Of a DNA stretch of 6,032 bases, positions 1-6,032 are shown piece by piece. Under the pieces are notes generated by a model that made no database searches, was not told the origin of the DNA, and worked only from the letters and a program-made list of their open reading frames with translations. Each line of letters begins with the position of its first letter. Position 1 is the first letter of the stretch. The DNA is from an uncultured Dyadobacter sp. (GTDB lineage: Bacteria > Bacteroidota > Bacteroidia > Cytophagales > Spirosomataceae): positions 1 through 6,032 of the forward strand of contig CAMLNK010000282.1 in assembly GCA_946481035.1 (NCBI GenBank). Direction: 5' to 3'. The translations under genes and the position numbers were made by a program.

Positions 1-2
1 CT

Positions 3-215
3 TTGATCACAACCCTCGTTAGCGTTATCGCATTGACCAGTTCAGTTGCATTTGCGGACGACAATAAATCAGCCAATACAATCAAAAACACGTTGCCTGC
101 TTCAACACCCGCTATTGAGACACCGGCACCACCGAAAGCGACGAAAGTGAACCCATATAATACGCACACACCGGCTCAGAAAGCAGCCATTGTGGAGCTC
201 AAAACGACAAAATAG
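3..215 (+). CDS. Small secreted protein, 5'-truncated by the window edge
   Basis: This frame is open from the first bases of the window and ends at TAG 213-215. Its first in-window candidate start is a TTG at 3-5, but the true start is probably a few codons upstream, outside the window, because the visible part begins inside a signal-peptide hydrophobic core (LITTLVSVIALTSS). A likely signal peptidase I site follows (VAFA|DD, after about visible residue 18). The mature part is about 52 residues, rich in Thr, Pro, Ala and Lys, with no cysteine and no recognisable domain, so it is probably a short, disordered, periplasmic or secreted protein. There is no lipobox. The terminator at 252-283 lies just downstream and fits it as the last gene of its transcript. 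I do not recognise the family, and no function is assigned. Confidence 0.6.
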   Translation: MITTLVSVIALTSSVAFADDNKSANTIKNTLPASTPAIETPAPPKATKVNPYNTHTPAQKAAIVELKTTK

Positions 216-251
216 GTTTTAGTAAAAATTGAAAAGGTGAAATTGAGATGT

Positions 252-283
252 TAAAAAGGAGGGCACTTGCACCTCCTTTTTTT
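252..283. terminator. Bidirectional intrinsic terminator between convergent genes
   Basis: A perfect 10-bp stem, AAAAAGGAGG (253-262) with CCTCCTTTTT (272-281), closes a 9-nt loop. A run of seven T (277-283) follows on the + strand. The A-run at 253-257 gives the matching U-run on the - strand. It lies 37 nt after the stop of the + strand secreted-protein gene and 20 nt beyond the end of the - strand operon, so it can stop transcription from both sides. Confidence 0.85.
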
Positions 284-303
284 ATGCCTTTTCATCGGCT
301 AAA

Positions 304-1605
304 CTACGCCGCAGCAAATGGCGCGCTTCTTTTCTGCGCCGACCGCCCGGCACCGTATTTGTCGAAGTAAATATTACTGGCGGCGAGTAGCAGAAGCCCG
401 AGGCAAAATTGCAGGTAGGAGAACTGCATCAGCACCCGCGACCAACCCAGGTCCTTCATAAAAAACTCTTTGTAGAGCAGCAGCGCCACGCTCCCCATAT
501 AGCCGATACTTTCGCAGATGTACACAAAGTACCCCGCATTGGCCTTGATACGGAACAATGCGATCATCCGCTCGAAAACGACGGTTTGCAGCACCGTATA
601 AGCGAGGAACAACCCTAATCCGACCAGCAGCATCCAGTAAAAGCCGCTGATAACCGATTTTTCGAACAGTAACGTGCCGACGCCGATCAGTACAATGCCC
701 CCGAAAAGAATGAGATAGGTAAGCTTGAATCCCGTGTGATTGTCGCGCACGAATGCAAGCGCCCCGATGATCACCAGCACCACAATACCCGTGATCATTT
801 CAGTGGTCGTAAGTACGCTGCTACCCCAATGCGAGTCAATTTCGTTCCAGATTTCAATCGTGAAATTGTCGCGAAAATCGCGCACGACCACGAGCGTAGC
901 GTAGAAAATAACCAGGCAGACGATCGGAAAGCCGAATTGCCGCATTACCAGCCGCTTGTCCTCGCTCGTCATGGGCACGCGCTCCGTGCGCAAGGCAATG
1001 TCCTCCGCCGTTGGTTTCGGGATCACCGAAAGCATCCACACGAACATCAGGAACAGCGGCAGGAAAAGTAAGCCCATAAAAAACGGCATCCAGAACTCCG
1101 AGATGCCGGGAAATATACCGTGGACTTCTATGTAGGTCGTCTTGAGAATGCCCGACGCCACCACCACACTGATATTGAGCCCCATCGCCAGCATTTCCGT
1201 GAACCGGCGCCCTTCCAGGAAACTGAATACCACACCATAGACCATCCCGAGCGGAAGGCCATTCATAAAAAGGAATACAAAATTGTAAGGATAAGGCACC
1301 ATGCCGAAGAACAGCAGCGCAAGCTCCGCGACCAGGATCAGCCCGATCACCAGCTTCACCCGCGCATTGTGTTTCAGTTCCGAAATCACTTTGATACCCG
1401 CAAACTTCGAAAGCGTGTAACCCGCCACCTGCGAAATGATCAGGATCGCCTTGTAGCTCACCTCGCCGAGTTCGAGCCCCTGGTAGAGCCCGGCATTGAA
1501 CGGCTTGCGAAAAGCATACATGCAGAAATAAGCCCCGAATGAAGCGAAAACAGCCCAAATGATAAAAAACGTATTCGATCGCGAAAGTGCTTCTTTCAGG
1601 CGCAT
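304..1605 (-). CDS. DUF5690-family, MFS-like membrane transporter
   Basis: A 433-residue polytopic membrane protein with about 12 hydrophobic segments, at roughly residues 11-30, 52-70, 84-101, 105-130, 138-156, 171-196, 222-241, 266-287, 293-314, 319-345, 356-378 and 390-412. A hydrophilic loop (about 196-220) separates two six-helix halves, as in the major facilitator superfamily. The end of helix 1 carries the motif CMYAFRKPFNAG (28-39), which I associate with DUF5690 proteins of Bacteroidota; it loosely recalls the Arg/Lys-rich region after helix 1 in organophosphate:phosphate antiporters. A second conserved-looking motif, EGRRFTEML, is at 131-139. I chose ATG 1605-1603 because the protein then starts just before helix 1; the frame runs further upstream only by overlapping the preceding gene. 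It lies 20 nt after the PbfA stop and is the last gene of the operon. Substrate is unproven; aminophosphonate uptake is inferred from context. Confidence 0.85.
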   Translation of the reverse strand: MRLKEALSRSNTFFIIWAVFASFGAYFCMYAFRKPFNAGLYQGLELGEVSYKAILIISQVAGYTLSKFAGIKVISELKHNARVKLVIGLILVAELALLFFGMVPYPYNFVFLFMNGLPLGMVYGVVFSFLEGRRFTEMLAMGLNISVVVASGILKTTYIEVHGIFPGISEFWMPFFMGLLFLPLFLMFVWMLSVIPKPTAEDIALRTERVPMTSEDKRLVMRQFGFPIVCLVIFYATLVVVRDFRDNFTIEIWNEIDSHWGSSVLTTTEMITGIVVLVIIGALAFVRDNHTGFKLTYLILFGGIVLIGVGTLLFEKSVISGFYWMLLVGLGLFLAYTVLQTVVFERMIALFRIKANAGYFVYICESIGYMGSVALLLYKEFFMKDLGWSRVLMQFSYLQFCLGLLLLAASNIYFDKYGAGRSAQKRSAPFAAA

Positions 1606-1625
1606 ATGGTTAAGTGTTGAGTTTT

Positions 1626-2984
1626 CTATACCAAAACCGAAGCCGTTTCGATGGCTTTCTCCAGAATCTGCAATGCTTCCGTCAGTTGTTCGCGGGTGAT
1701 AATGAGCGGCGGCGAAAGCTGCACCACATTTCCCTGCGACACTTTGAAGCTCAAACCGTTTTTCAGACATTCATACATGACCAACTCCGCTTCCGGCACC
1801 GCCTTTTCCTTCGTTTCGCGGTCTTTCACCAGTTCCACCCCCCATAAAAGCCCGATTCCGCGGATTTCGCCAATGAGCGGATATTTTGCTTTCAGTTTTT
1901 CGAGCTCTTTTCGCATGAACTCCGCATCCGCATTCACTTTTGCGAGTAGGTCGTTTTGCTCGATAAAATCCAGCATGGCCAACGCCGCCACGCTCCCAAG
2001 CGGACTTTTTTCATGGGTAAAATGGCCGAGTGAAACGCTTTGCGCCACATTATAACTATCCCGTGCCACAATGGCGGCCATCGGCATTACCCCGCCTCCG
2101 AGCCCTTTGCCCAGACAAACGATATCCGGCTCGAAACCGTAATGCTCAAATGCGAACATCCTGCCCGTGCGTCCGAATGCAATGGGTATTTCGTCGAGAA
2201 TGAGGAGTACTTTATGTTTGGTACAAATCTCGCGCACGCGCTTCCAGTAAGCCTGCGAGGGAATTTGCACGTCGGTATTGCGAATCGTTTCAATCACAAA
2301 AGCGCCAATATCACCCTCTTTTTCAATTACATATTCGAGATAATCGGCATAAGGAATGTCGCCATTACCGGCTGCGGTAAATGGACCGCGATAGGTCATC
2401 GGCGGCGGAATGCGCTCCACGCCGGGCATCAATGGCCCCATATCTTTCCGGAAATCGAGCTCGCCGCCTGCGGAAATGGCATCGAGCGAAGCGCCGTGAA
2501 AGGAATCCCAGAGTGATACGACTTTATGTTTGCCCGTTACAATGCGGGCGAGTTTCAAAGCCATACTAATGGCCGAGGTACCTCCGGGCGCGAAAAGCAC
2601 GCGATTGAGATCGCCGGGCATGAGTCTGCCGAGCTTTTTGGCCAGTTCAATGGCCGGTATATTGGTATATCTGCGTGGCGAAAACGGCAGAATATCCATT
2701 TGCTCTTTCAGCTTTTCGATCACATATGGATGCCGATAACCGAGCTGATGCACATTGTTGCCGTGAAAATCCATGTAGCGCTTCCCCTGCACGTCGGTCA
2801 GGTAAATGCCCTCACACGAGGCGAGCACGTCCAGGCAGGGCGTGGAAAGCGACTGATGCAGAAAATACTCCGCATCCTCATGCAGGTAGCCGGATGTTTC
2901 GGGGTCGCTGATGACCGCATACCAGTCCTGGCGCGCGGATGATAAGTTAATGTCGCCTTCCGTTCGGTTATGTACAGCTGCCAT
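1626..2984 (-). CDS. pbfA: (R)-1-hydroxy-2-aminoethylphosphonate ammonia-lyase (PLP, class-III aminotransferase fold)
   Basis: A 452-residue fold-type I PLP enzyme of the class-III aminotransferase family. Visible signatures are the phosphate-binding GGTSA (134-138), the cofactor-stacking region WDSFHGASLDA (159-169), LDEIP with Asp264 contacting the pyridine nitrogen, and GKGLGGG with Lys293 as the Schiff-base lysine. The N-terminal EGDIN (9-13), FLHQSLSTPCL (41-51), YMDFHGNNVHQ (70-80) and GHFTHEKSP (320-328) match my memory of PbfA. That enzyme eliminates ammonia from (R)-1-hydroxy-2-aminoethylphosphonate to give phosphonoacetaldehyde, rather than transaminating. The ATG start fits the conserved N-terminus. 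It begins 34 nt after the phosphatase-like gene and ends 20 nt before the transporter gene. The PhnX-like gene in the same operon supports the role, since it could consume the product. The main alternative is an AEP or other omega-amine transaminase. It is cytoplasmic, with no signal peptide. Confidence 0.82.
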   Translation of the reverse strand: MAAVHNRTEGDINLSSARQDWYAVISDPETSGYLHEDAEYFLHQSLSTPCLDVLASCEGIYLTDVQGKRYMDFHGNNVHQLGYRHPYVIEKLKEQMDILPFSPRRYTNIPAIELAKKLGRLMPGDLNRVLFAPGGTSAISMALKLARIVTGKHKVVSLWDSFHGASLDAISAGGELDFRKDMGPLMPGVERIPPPMTYRGPFTAAGNGDIPYADYLEYVIEKEGDIGAFVIETIRNTDVQIPSQAYWKRVREICTKHKVLLILDEIPIAFGRTGRMFAFEHYGFEPDIVCLGKGLGGGVMPMAAIVARDSYNVAQSVSLGHFTHEKSPLGSVAALAMLDFIEQNDLLAKVNADAEFMRKELEKLKAKYPLIGEIRGIGLLWGVELVKDRETKEKAVPEAELVMYECLKNGLSFKVSQGNVVQLSPPLIITREQLTEALQILEKAIETASVLV

Positions 2985-3018
2985 GCGCAGGGTTCAGGGT
3001 TAAATGCTTCGAACCAAT

Positions 3019-3966
3019 TTAAGGTTTTTCGCCGAGCCAGAGGTTCTTAGGCTCATCCAATCCATTGAAAACGGGTTTCACGGGGCGACCGATCCACGCA
3101 TAGGGCTGCTCTACACCCAAGGCAAATGCGATCGTGGAAGCGAGGTCGTAAGTGTAAACTTGCTGTTGTATTGAATAACCTTTCTTCACACCTGCACCAT
3201 AAAATACGCCCGCTATCTCTGCTTCCTGCGGCGTAGCACCGCCGTGCCCCTTACCAATCCCACCATGATCGGCCCAGAGGATTACCAGCGTGCTTTCTTC
3301 AATACCGGCATCTTTAATGCCCGCCAGAATTTTACCAACCAGCGAATCCGCCTTCGCAACGGACTGGTAATACTGCTACGAACCGTGCCCGTCGTGGTGA
3401 CCGGCGTGGTCCACGTGATCGAAATGCACGAAGCCCAGTACAGGTTTTTTGTTTTTGAGATACTGAATGAAATCGGTAGCGGTAGAATCTTCCGTCGAGA
3501 AATGCTTATCGTAATTCACGGCATTCTTTTGGAATAGCCTCCCAAAACCGCCCCAATGGTACACCGTACCGATTTCCGCATTGGGTTTGGCTTTGCGCAA
3601 TATGCTGAAAATTGTCGGGAAACGGCCGTCGGCTTCCTGCGCAATGGGCGGGAGCGTGTGTTTGTTCAGTTCCCAATCGTTATTGATAATGCCATGCTGC
3701 TCCGGGCCCGCGCCCATGATCATCGACGCCCAGTTCTGGCTGCTTGCGGAAGTAAGCACCGTGCGCACATTCCACTTTACGGCGCCACCCGCTACCATCC
3801 GGTCGATGTTCGGCGTTTGGGCTTGTTTGATACCGTCGGGACTCAGGCCATCGACGCCGATCACGATCACGTGTTCGATACGCGCCGGCTTTTTGTCCAA
3901 TCGTGAATGAAATGCGGCCAGTGTCAGCGAAACCGCCGCCAGCGCGCAGGAAATTTTAGCAAGCAT
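3019..3966 (-). pseudogene. Exported alkaline-phosphatase-superfamily (nucleotide pyrophosphatase-like) enzyme, interrupted by an in-frame TAG
   Basis: The reading frame spans 315 codons plus the final stop, with one internal amber codon at 3378-3376 (codon 197). Before it, 196 residues hold a short signal-peptide-like N-terminus (hydrophobic about 7-19), the metal-binding VIGVDG (Asp39), a probable nucleophile Ser75 in SASSQNW, GPEQHGI (87-93), and the metal-binding VDHAGH (Asp186, His190). After it, the same frame continues for 118 codons with WADHGG (Asp233, His234) and GKGHGG (His241), the remaining zinc ligands, ending at TAA 3021-3019. No frameshift is needed; one base change would restore a normal-length enzyme of about 315 residues. 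The truncated product lacks essential ligands and should be inactive unless TAG is read through. Family members hydrolyse phosphate mono- or diesters, and some relatives act on phosphonates. It sits 12 nt after the FAD gene and 34 nt before pbfA. A sequencing error is possible. Confidence 0.8.
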
Positions 3967-3978
3967 ATATATCAGAAT

Positions 3979-5106
3979 TTAGGATCTGTAAGTTCCGCCA
4001 ACTACTTCGTCGCAAAGGCCAAACGACAGGGTCATGCCGTTTCCGCCCAGGCCATTAATGATCGTCACGCCGCTTTCGGGCTTCAATACAATCTCAGTGG
4101 CCCCATTGGTCATTTTGGGATAGATCCCGTGCCAGCTCTGGAACACTTTCGGCGATTTGAACTGCGCGAATGTACCCAGGTAATCCAGGATCATGGTATT
4201 GATAAATTCCCGGTCGAACGGGTCGAAAGTAAGCGCATATTCATGCGAATCACCGATGGTAATCTCGCCCAGGCCGTTTTGTGAGGCCATTACGTGAATA
4301 CCCCATTTCAGATATTCGGCATATTCACGCTCATACCTGGCTTTCAAGCCAGGCAACGAAGCCGCCGCCTTAAACCCGTGGTAATGAATGAAAGACAACC
4401 CTCCGCACAGCGCGGGACCAATGCGCCAGTCGCCGGGCTGCGCTTCGAGGCGCATCATCTGCAACTTGCATTTGGTCATCGGCGCCGCCGAAAATTGCTC
4501 GGGATAAAGGGTCTCGAAATCCTGACCGCTGCAAACGAAAATCTCGTCCGCCGACCAGCTTTTTGAACCTGAAAACACAGCAGGGTATGCTACTTTTGAA
4601 ATAGCAGTATCCCATATAAATGTAATGCCCAATGCAGCCGTAAGGTAACCCGGCATGGCCGCAATAGCCTCACGCGGGTCGACGATCATTTCATCCGCCG
4701 AATATAGCGAGCCCAGCAACCCGTCGGGATTCACCGCGGGCGATTTAGCCAGCGTTTCTCCGGCATTCAGGAAACTGACCGGCCGGTACGGACTCACCTC
4801 CACAAACTGCTGGATCACTTCCAGTTCATCCTGCTGGTAAGCCATATGCAGGCTCCCCGCTTCCTGCGACCAGCATTTCGCTCCCGCAAGCATTTCTTTC
4901 CAGATACTTTTGGCATGCAATGCCCTTTCATATAATGTACCCTCCGGCTGACCGATCGGCCATACCATCCCGAAATTGCGAATAGACGCGCCTACCGCCT
5001 TCGAGGAACGCTCGATAACCGTTACCTGATAACCTCTTATGGCCAAAGCCCTTGCCGTTGCCAGCCCCACTATCCCCGCGCCAATGACAATCGCAGATTT
5101 GCTCAT
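3979..5106 (-). CDS. FAD-dependent oxidoreductase, TIGR03364 type (aminophosphonate oxidase candidate)
   Basis: A 375-residue protein of the D-amino-acid-oxidase/glycine-oxidase (DAO) superfamily. The N-terminal Rossmann motif is VIGAGIVGLATARAL (7-21; Gly9, Gly11, Gly14), with the ribose-binding acidic residue at the end of strand 2 (VIER, Glu32). Further family landmarks are IRNFGMVWPIGQPEG (42-56), SGQDF (193-197) and the C-terminal FAD-contacting NGLGGNGMTLSFG (351-363). The TIGR03364 clade is known to sit beside PhnX-like hydrolases and has been proposed to oxidatively deaminate an aminophosphonate related to 2-aminoethylphosphonate, such as a hydroxylated or N-methylated form. I chose ATG 5106-5104 (MSKSAIVIGAG), which puts the Rossmann strand at the N-terminus; an in-frame TTG three codons upstream is less likely. 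It follows the hydrolase gene by 30 nt and precedes the phosphatase-like gene by 12 nt. Exact substrate is unknown. Confidence 0.82.
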   Translation of the reverse strand: MSKSAIVIGAGIVGLATARALAIRGYQVTVIERSSKAVGASIRNFGMVWPIGQPEGTLYERALHAKSIWKEMLAGAKCWSQEAGSLHMAYQQDELEVIQQFVEVSPYRPVSFLNAGETLAKSPAVNPDGLLGSLYSADEMIVDPREAIAAMPGYLTAALGITFIWDTAISKVAYPAVFSGSKSWSADEIFVCSGQDFETLYPEQFSAAPMTKCKLQMMRLEAQPGDWRIGPALCGGLSFIHYHGFKAAASLPGLKARYEREYAEYLKWGIHVMASQNGLGEITIGDSHEYALTFDPFDREFINTMILDYLGTFAQFKSPKVFQSWHGIYPKMTNGATEIVLKPESGVTIINGLGGNGMTLSFGLCDEVVGGTYRS

Positions 5107-5136
5107 GCTTTTCAATCCGATATGAATGTGAGTGAA

Positions 5137-5841
5137 TTAACCTTTGACAGCCATTTCGTGGCTTGCCGAGATAATGCCCGGCACCTCCGCAATGTCGTCG
5201 ATGATATGCGTGGGCCTGTAAGGCAGCAGCTCTTCGCGGGTAAATGCGCCGGTAGTAACCCCGATCACATATTTGCAGCCCGCATTAATTCCTTCATTAA
5301 TATCGACTTCGGTATCACCTACTTTGGCAATGCGTTCCGCCGATTCGACGCCCAGCTCGGCCATGATCTTGCGGATCATATCCGGATAGGGCCGCCCGAA
5401 AGACACTTCATCGCTGGCTACCAGGCAATCGATCCGGCCTTCCCAGCCCAGCCTGCTTACGATCACGTCGGCGATGTCGCGGGAGAAACCCGTATTCAAT
5501 GCAATTTTAATCCCCTCTTCACGCAGCGCACTGAAAGTTTCCTCTACATTCGGCAGCGGAGCGATTTCGGTGGTTGTTTTGTAAAAATCGATCATCCCCT
5601 TCACAAAATGCGTGTGAATGGCATCCACGAGCTCTTCCGTGATCTTCGATTTATCGGACTCGCGCACTTCGAGCATCATTTTAATCGCCAGTGGCTTCTC
5701 ATAGCCCATGAGCGGGTTCACATGCTCGATCGCGATCTCATATCCCTGCGACGCCATGGCCTGCTGAAACGCGATCCCTACAAAATTTTTATCCTTGACA
5801 GTCGTACCTGCCATATCGAAAACTACCAGTTCTATCGACAT
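5137..5841 (-). CDS. Phosphonatase-like (PhnX-like) HAD hydrolase, TIGR03351 type
   Basis: A 234-residue, cytoplasmic HAD-superfamily protein. Motif I is FDMAGTT (8-14) with nucleophile Asp9 and the DxAGT form typical of phosphonoacetaldehyde hydrolase rather than DxDGT. Motif II is LNTGFSR with Thr117. The basic residue is Arg150 in FGRPYPDM, again the phosphonatase-type arginine instead of the usual HAD lysine. Motif IV is KVGDTEVDINEG (173-184) with Asp176 and Asp180. In the cap domain MGYEK (45-49) lines up with MGLLK of PhnX, placing Lys49 at the Schiff-base position. The expected reaction is phosphonoacetaldehyde + water to acetaldehyde + phosphate, or the same on a close relative. I chose ATG 5841-5839 because the nucleophile then falls at residue 9; an in-frame ATG at 5889-5887 and a GTG at 5952-5950 would add an unrelated extension. 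It is the first gene of the operon. True PhnX is somewhat longer, so TIGR03351 fits better than TIGR01422. Confidence 0.85.
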   Translation of the reverse strand: MSIELVVFDMAGTTVKDKNFVGIAFQQAMASQGYEIAIEHVNPLMGYEKPLAIKMMLEVRESDKSKITEELVDAIHTHFVKGMIDFYKTTTEIAPLPNVEETFSALREEGIKIALNTGFSRDIADVIVSRLGWEGRIDCLVASDEVSFGRPYPDMIRKIMAELGVESAERIAKVGDTEVDINEGINAGCKYVIGVTTGAFTREELLPYRPTHIIDDIAEVPGIISASHEMAVKG

Positions 5842-5931
5842 CTCATTGGGTATAATTGGTGAACTAATACTAAACTTTTTCGCAATCATCGTCCGCGTTC
5901 CGCCGGGGAAGTTTTCCAGATCGAAATGTTT

Positions 5932-5945
5932 AGTTAAATTTAACT
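5932..5945. promoter_or_regulatory. 14-bp perfect palindrome in the operon leader (possible operator)
   Basis: AGTTAAATTTAACT is identical to its own reverse complement. It is centred about 97 bp upstream of the start codon of the first operon gene. An 8-bp palindrome built on the same arms, AGTTAACT, occurs at 6023-6030. The position suits a regulator site, but the AT-rich composition means chance is a real alternative, and no regulator gene is in the window. Confidence 0.35.
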
Positions 5946-5986
5946 TTAACACTTCCCACAGTCGGAGCTAATCTTGATTTACAGAT

Positions 5987-6018
5987 GAAAAATATCGTAA
6001 AATCTTTTAACGCACAAG
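5987..6018 (-). promoter_or_regulatory. Weak candidate Bacteroidota-type promoter for the operon
   Basis: On the - strand, CTTG (6018-6015) is followed after 20 nt by TATTTTTC (5994-5987). This approximates the Bacteroidota -33/-7 pattern, TTG about 19-21 nt before TAnnTTTG, with a mismatch at the last base. Transcription would begin near 5980 and leave a leader of about 140 nt containing the palindrome at 5932-5945. The match is imperfect and the region is AT-rich, so this is tentative. Confidence 0.25.
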
Positions 6019-6032
6019 GAAAAGTTAACTAA

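Noticed and set aside
854..1558. Long open frame inside the transporter gene on the same strand
   Set aside because: It is the +1/-1 shadow of the DUF5690 gene; its translation is low-complexity and lacks membrane segments, while the overlapping frame has coherent transmembrane helices.
1606..1770. 55-residue N-terminal extension of the transporter frame into pbfA
   Set aside because: The extension is hydrophilic, overlaps the well-defined C-terminus of PbfA, and an ATG at 1605 sits just before the first membrane helix.
2986..3014. Small inverted repeat GGTTC ... GAACC in the gap before pbfA
   Set aside because: The arms are only 5 bp with a loop of about 15 nt and no U-run, too weak to call a terminator or attenuator.
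3019..3378. Frameshift explanation for the broken phosphatase gene
   Set aside because: The downstream half reads in the same frame as the upstream half, so the only lesion is the TAG codon.
5122..5862. 246-codon open frame on the + strand antisense to the HAD hydrolase
   Set aside because: It mirrors the hydrolase gene, whose frame carries all four HAD motifs. The antisense translation shows no domain and is explained by codon bias.
5842..5952. N-terminal extension of the PhnX-like protein from a GTG at 5952 or an ATG at 5889
   Set aside because: Family proteins place the nucleophile Asp about nine residues from the start, which fits ATG 5841. The extension contains the palindromic leader and looks noncoding.
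5985..6032. 15-codon ORF on the + strand ending at the window's last base (ATG AAA AAT ... TAA)
   Set aside because: It is too short to support as a gene, lies in AT-rich leader DNA and overlaps the candidate promoter. A leader peptide cannot be excluded but nothing favours it.

Overview
The window looks like chromosomal DNA from a Bacteroidota bacterium of moderate GC content. A Cytophagales member close to Dyadobacter is my best guess, based on protein style and the absence of strong Shine-Dalgarno sequences; this is an inference, not a database match.

Layout: positions 1-215 hold the 3' part of a small secreted protein on the + strand. A strong bidirectional terminator (252-283) separates it from a convergent, tightly packed five-gene block on the - strand that fills 304-5841. 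Read in its own direction, the block runs: a PhnX-like (phosphonatase-like) HAD hydrolase (5841-5137), an FAD-dependent oxidoreductase of the TIGR03364 type (5106-3979), an exported alkaline-phosphatase-superfamily enzyme interrupted by one in-frame amber codon (3966-3019), a PLP-dependent class-III enzyme that I recognise as PbfA, (R)-1-hydroxy-2-aminoethylphosphonate ammonia-lyase (2984-1626), and a 12-helix DUF5690/MFS-like membrane protein (1605-304). Gaps between these genes are 30, 12, 34 and 20 nt, so they very probably form one operon. Positions 5842-6032 are its leader and promoter region and contain a perfect 14-bp palindrome.

How the genes may work together: the cluster reads as an aminophosphonate catabolic operon. 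PbfA would turn (R)-1-hydroxy-2-aminoethylphosphonate into phosphonoacetaldehyde. The FAD enzyme would oxidise another aminophosphonate, perhaps to the same aldehyde. The PhnX-like hydrolase, which keeps the Schiff-base lysine of true phosphonatase, would then cleave the C-P bond to give acetaldehyde and phosphate. The exported phosphatase-superfamily enzyme could release the aminophosphonate from esters outside the cytoplasm, and the DUF5690 protein could import it. No ABC phosphonate transporter, PhnW transaminase, PhnY dioxygenase or regulator lies in the window. The two most noteworthy points are the candidate new phosphonate transporter and the single nonsense codon splitting an otherwise intact phosphatase gene.
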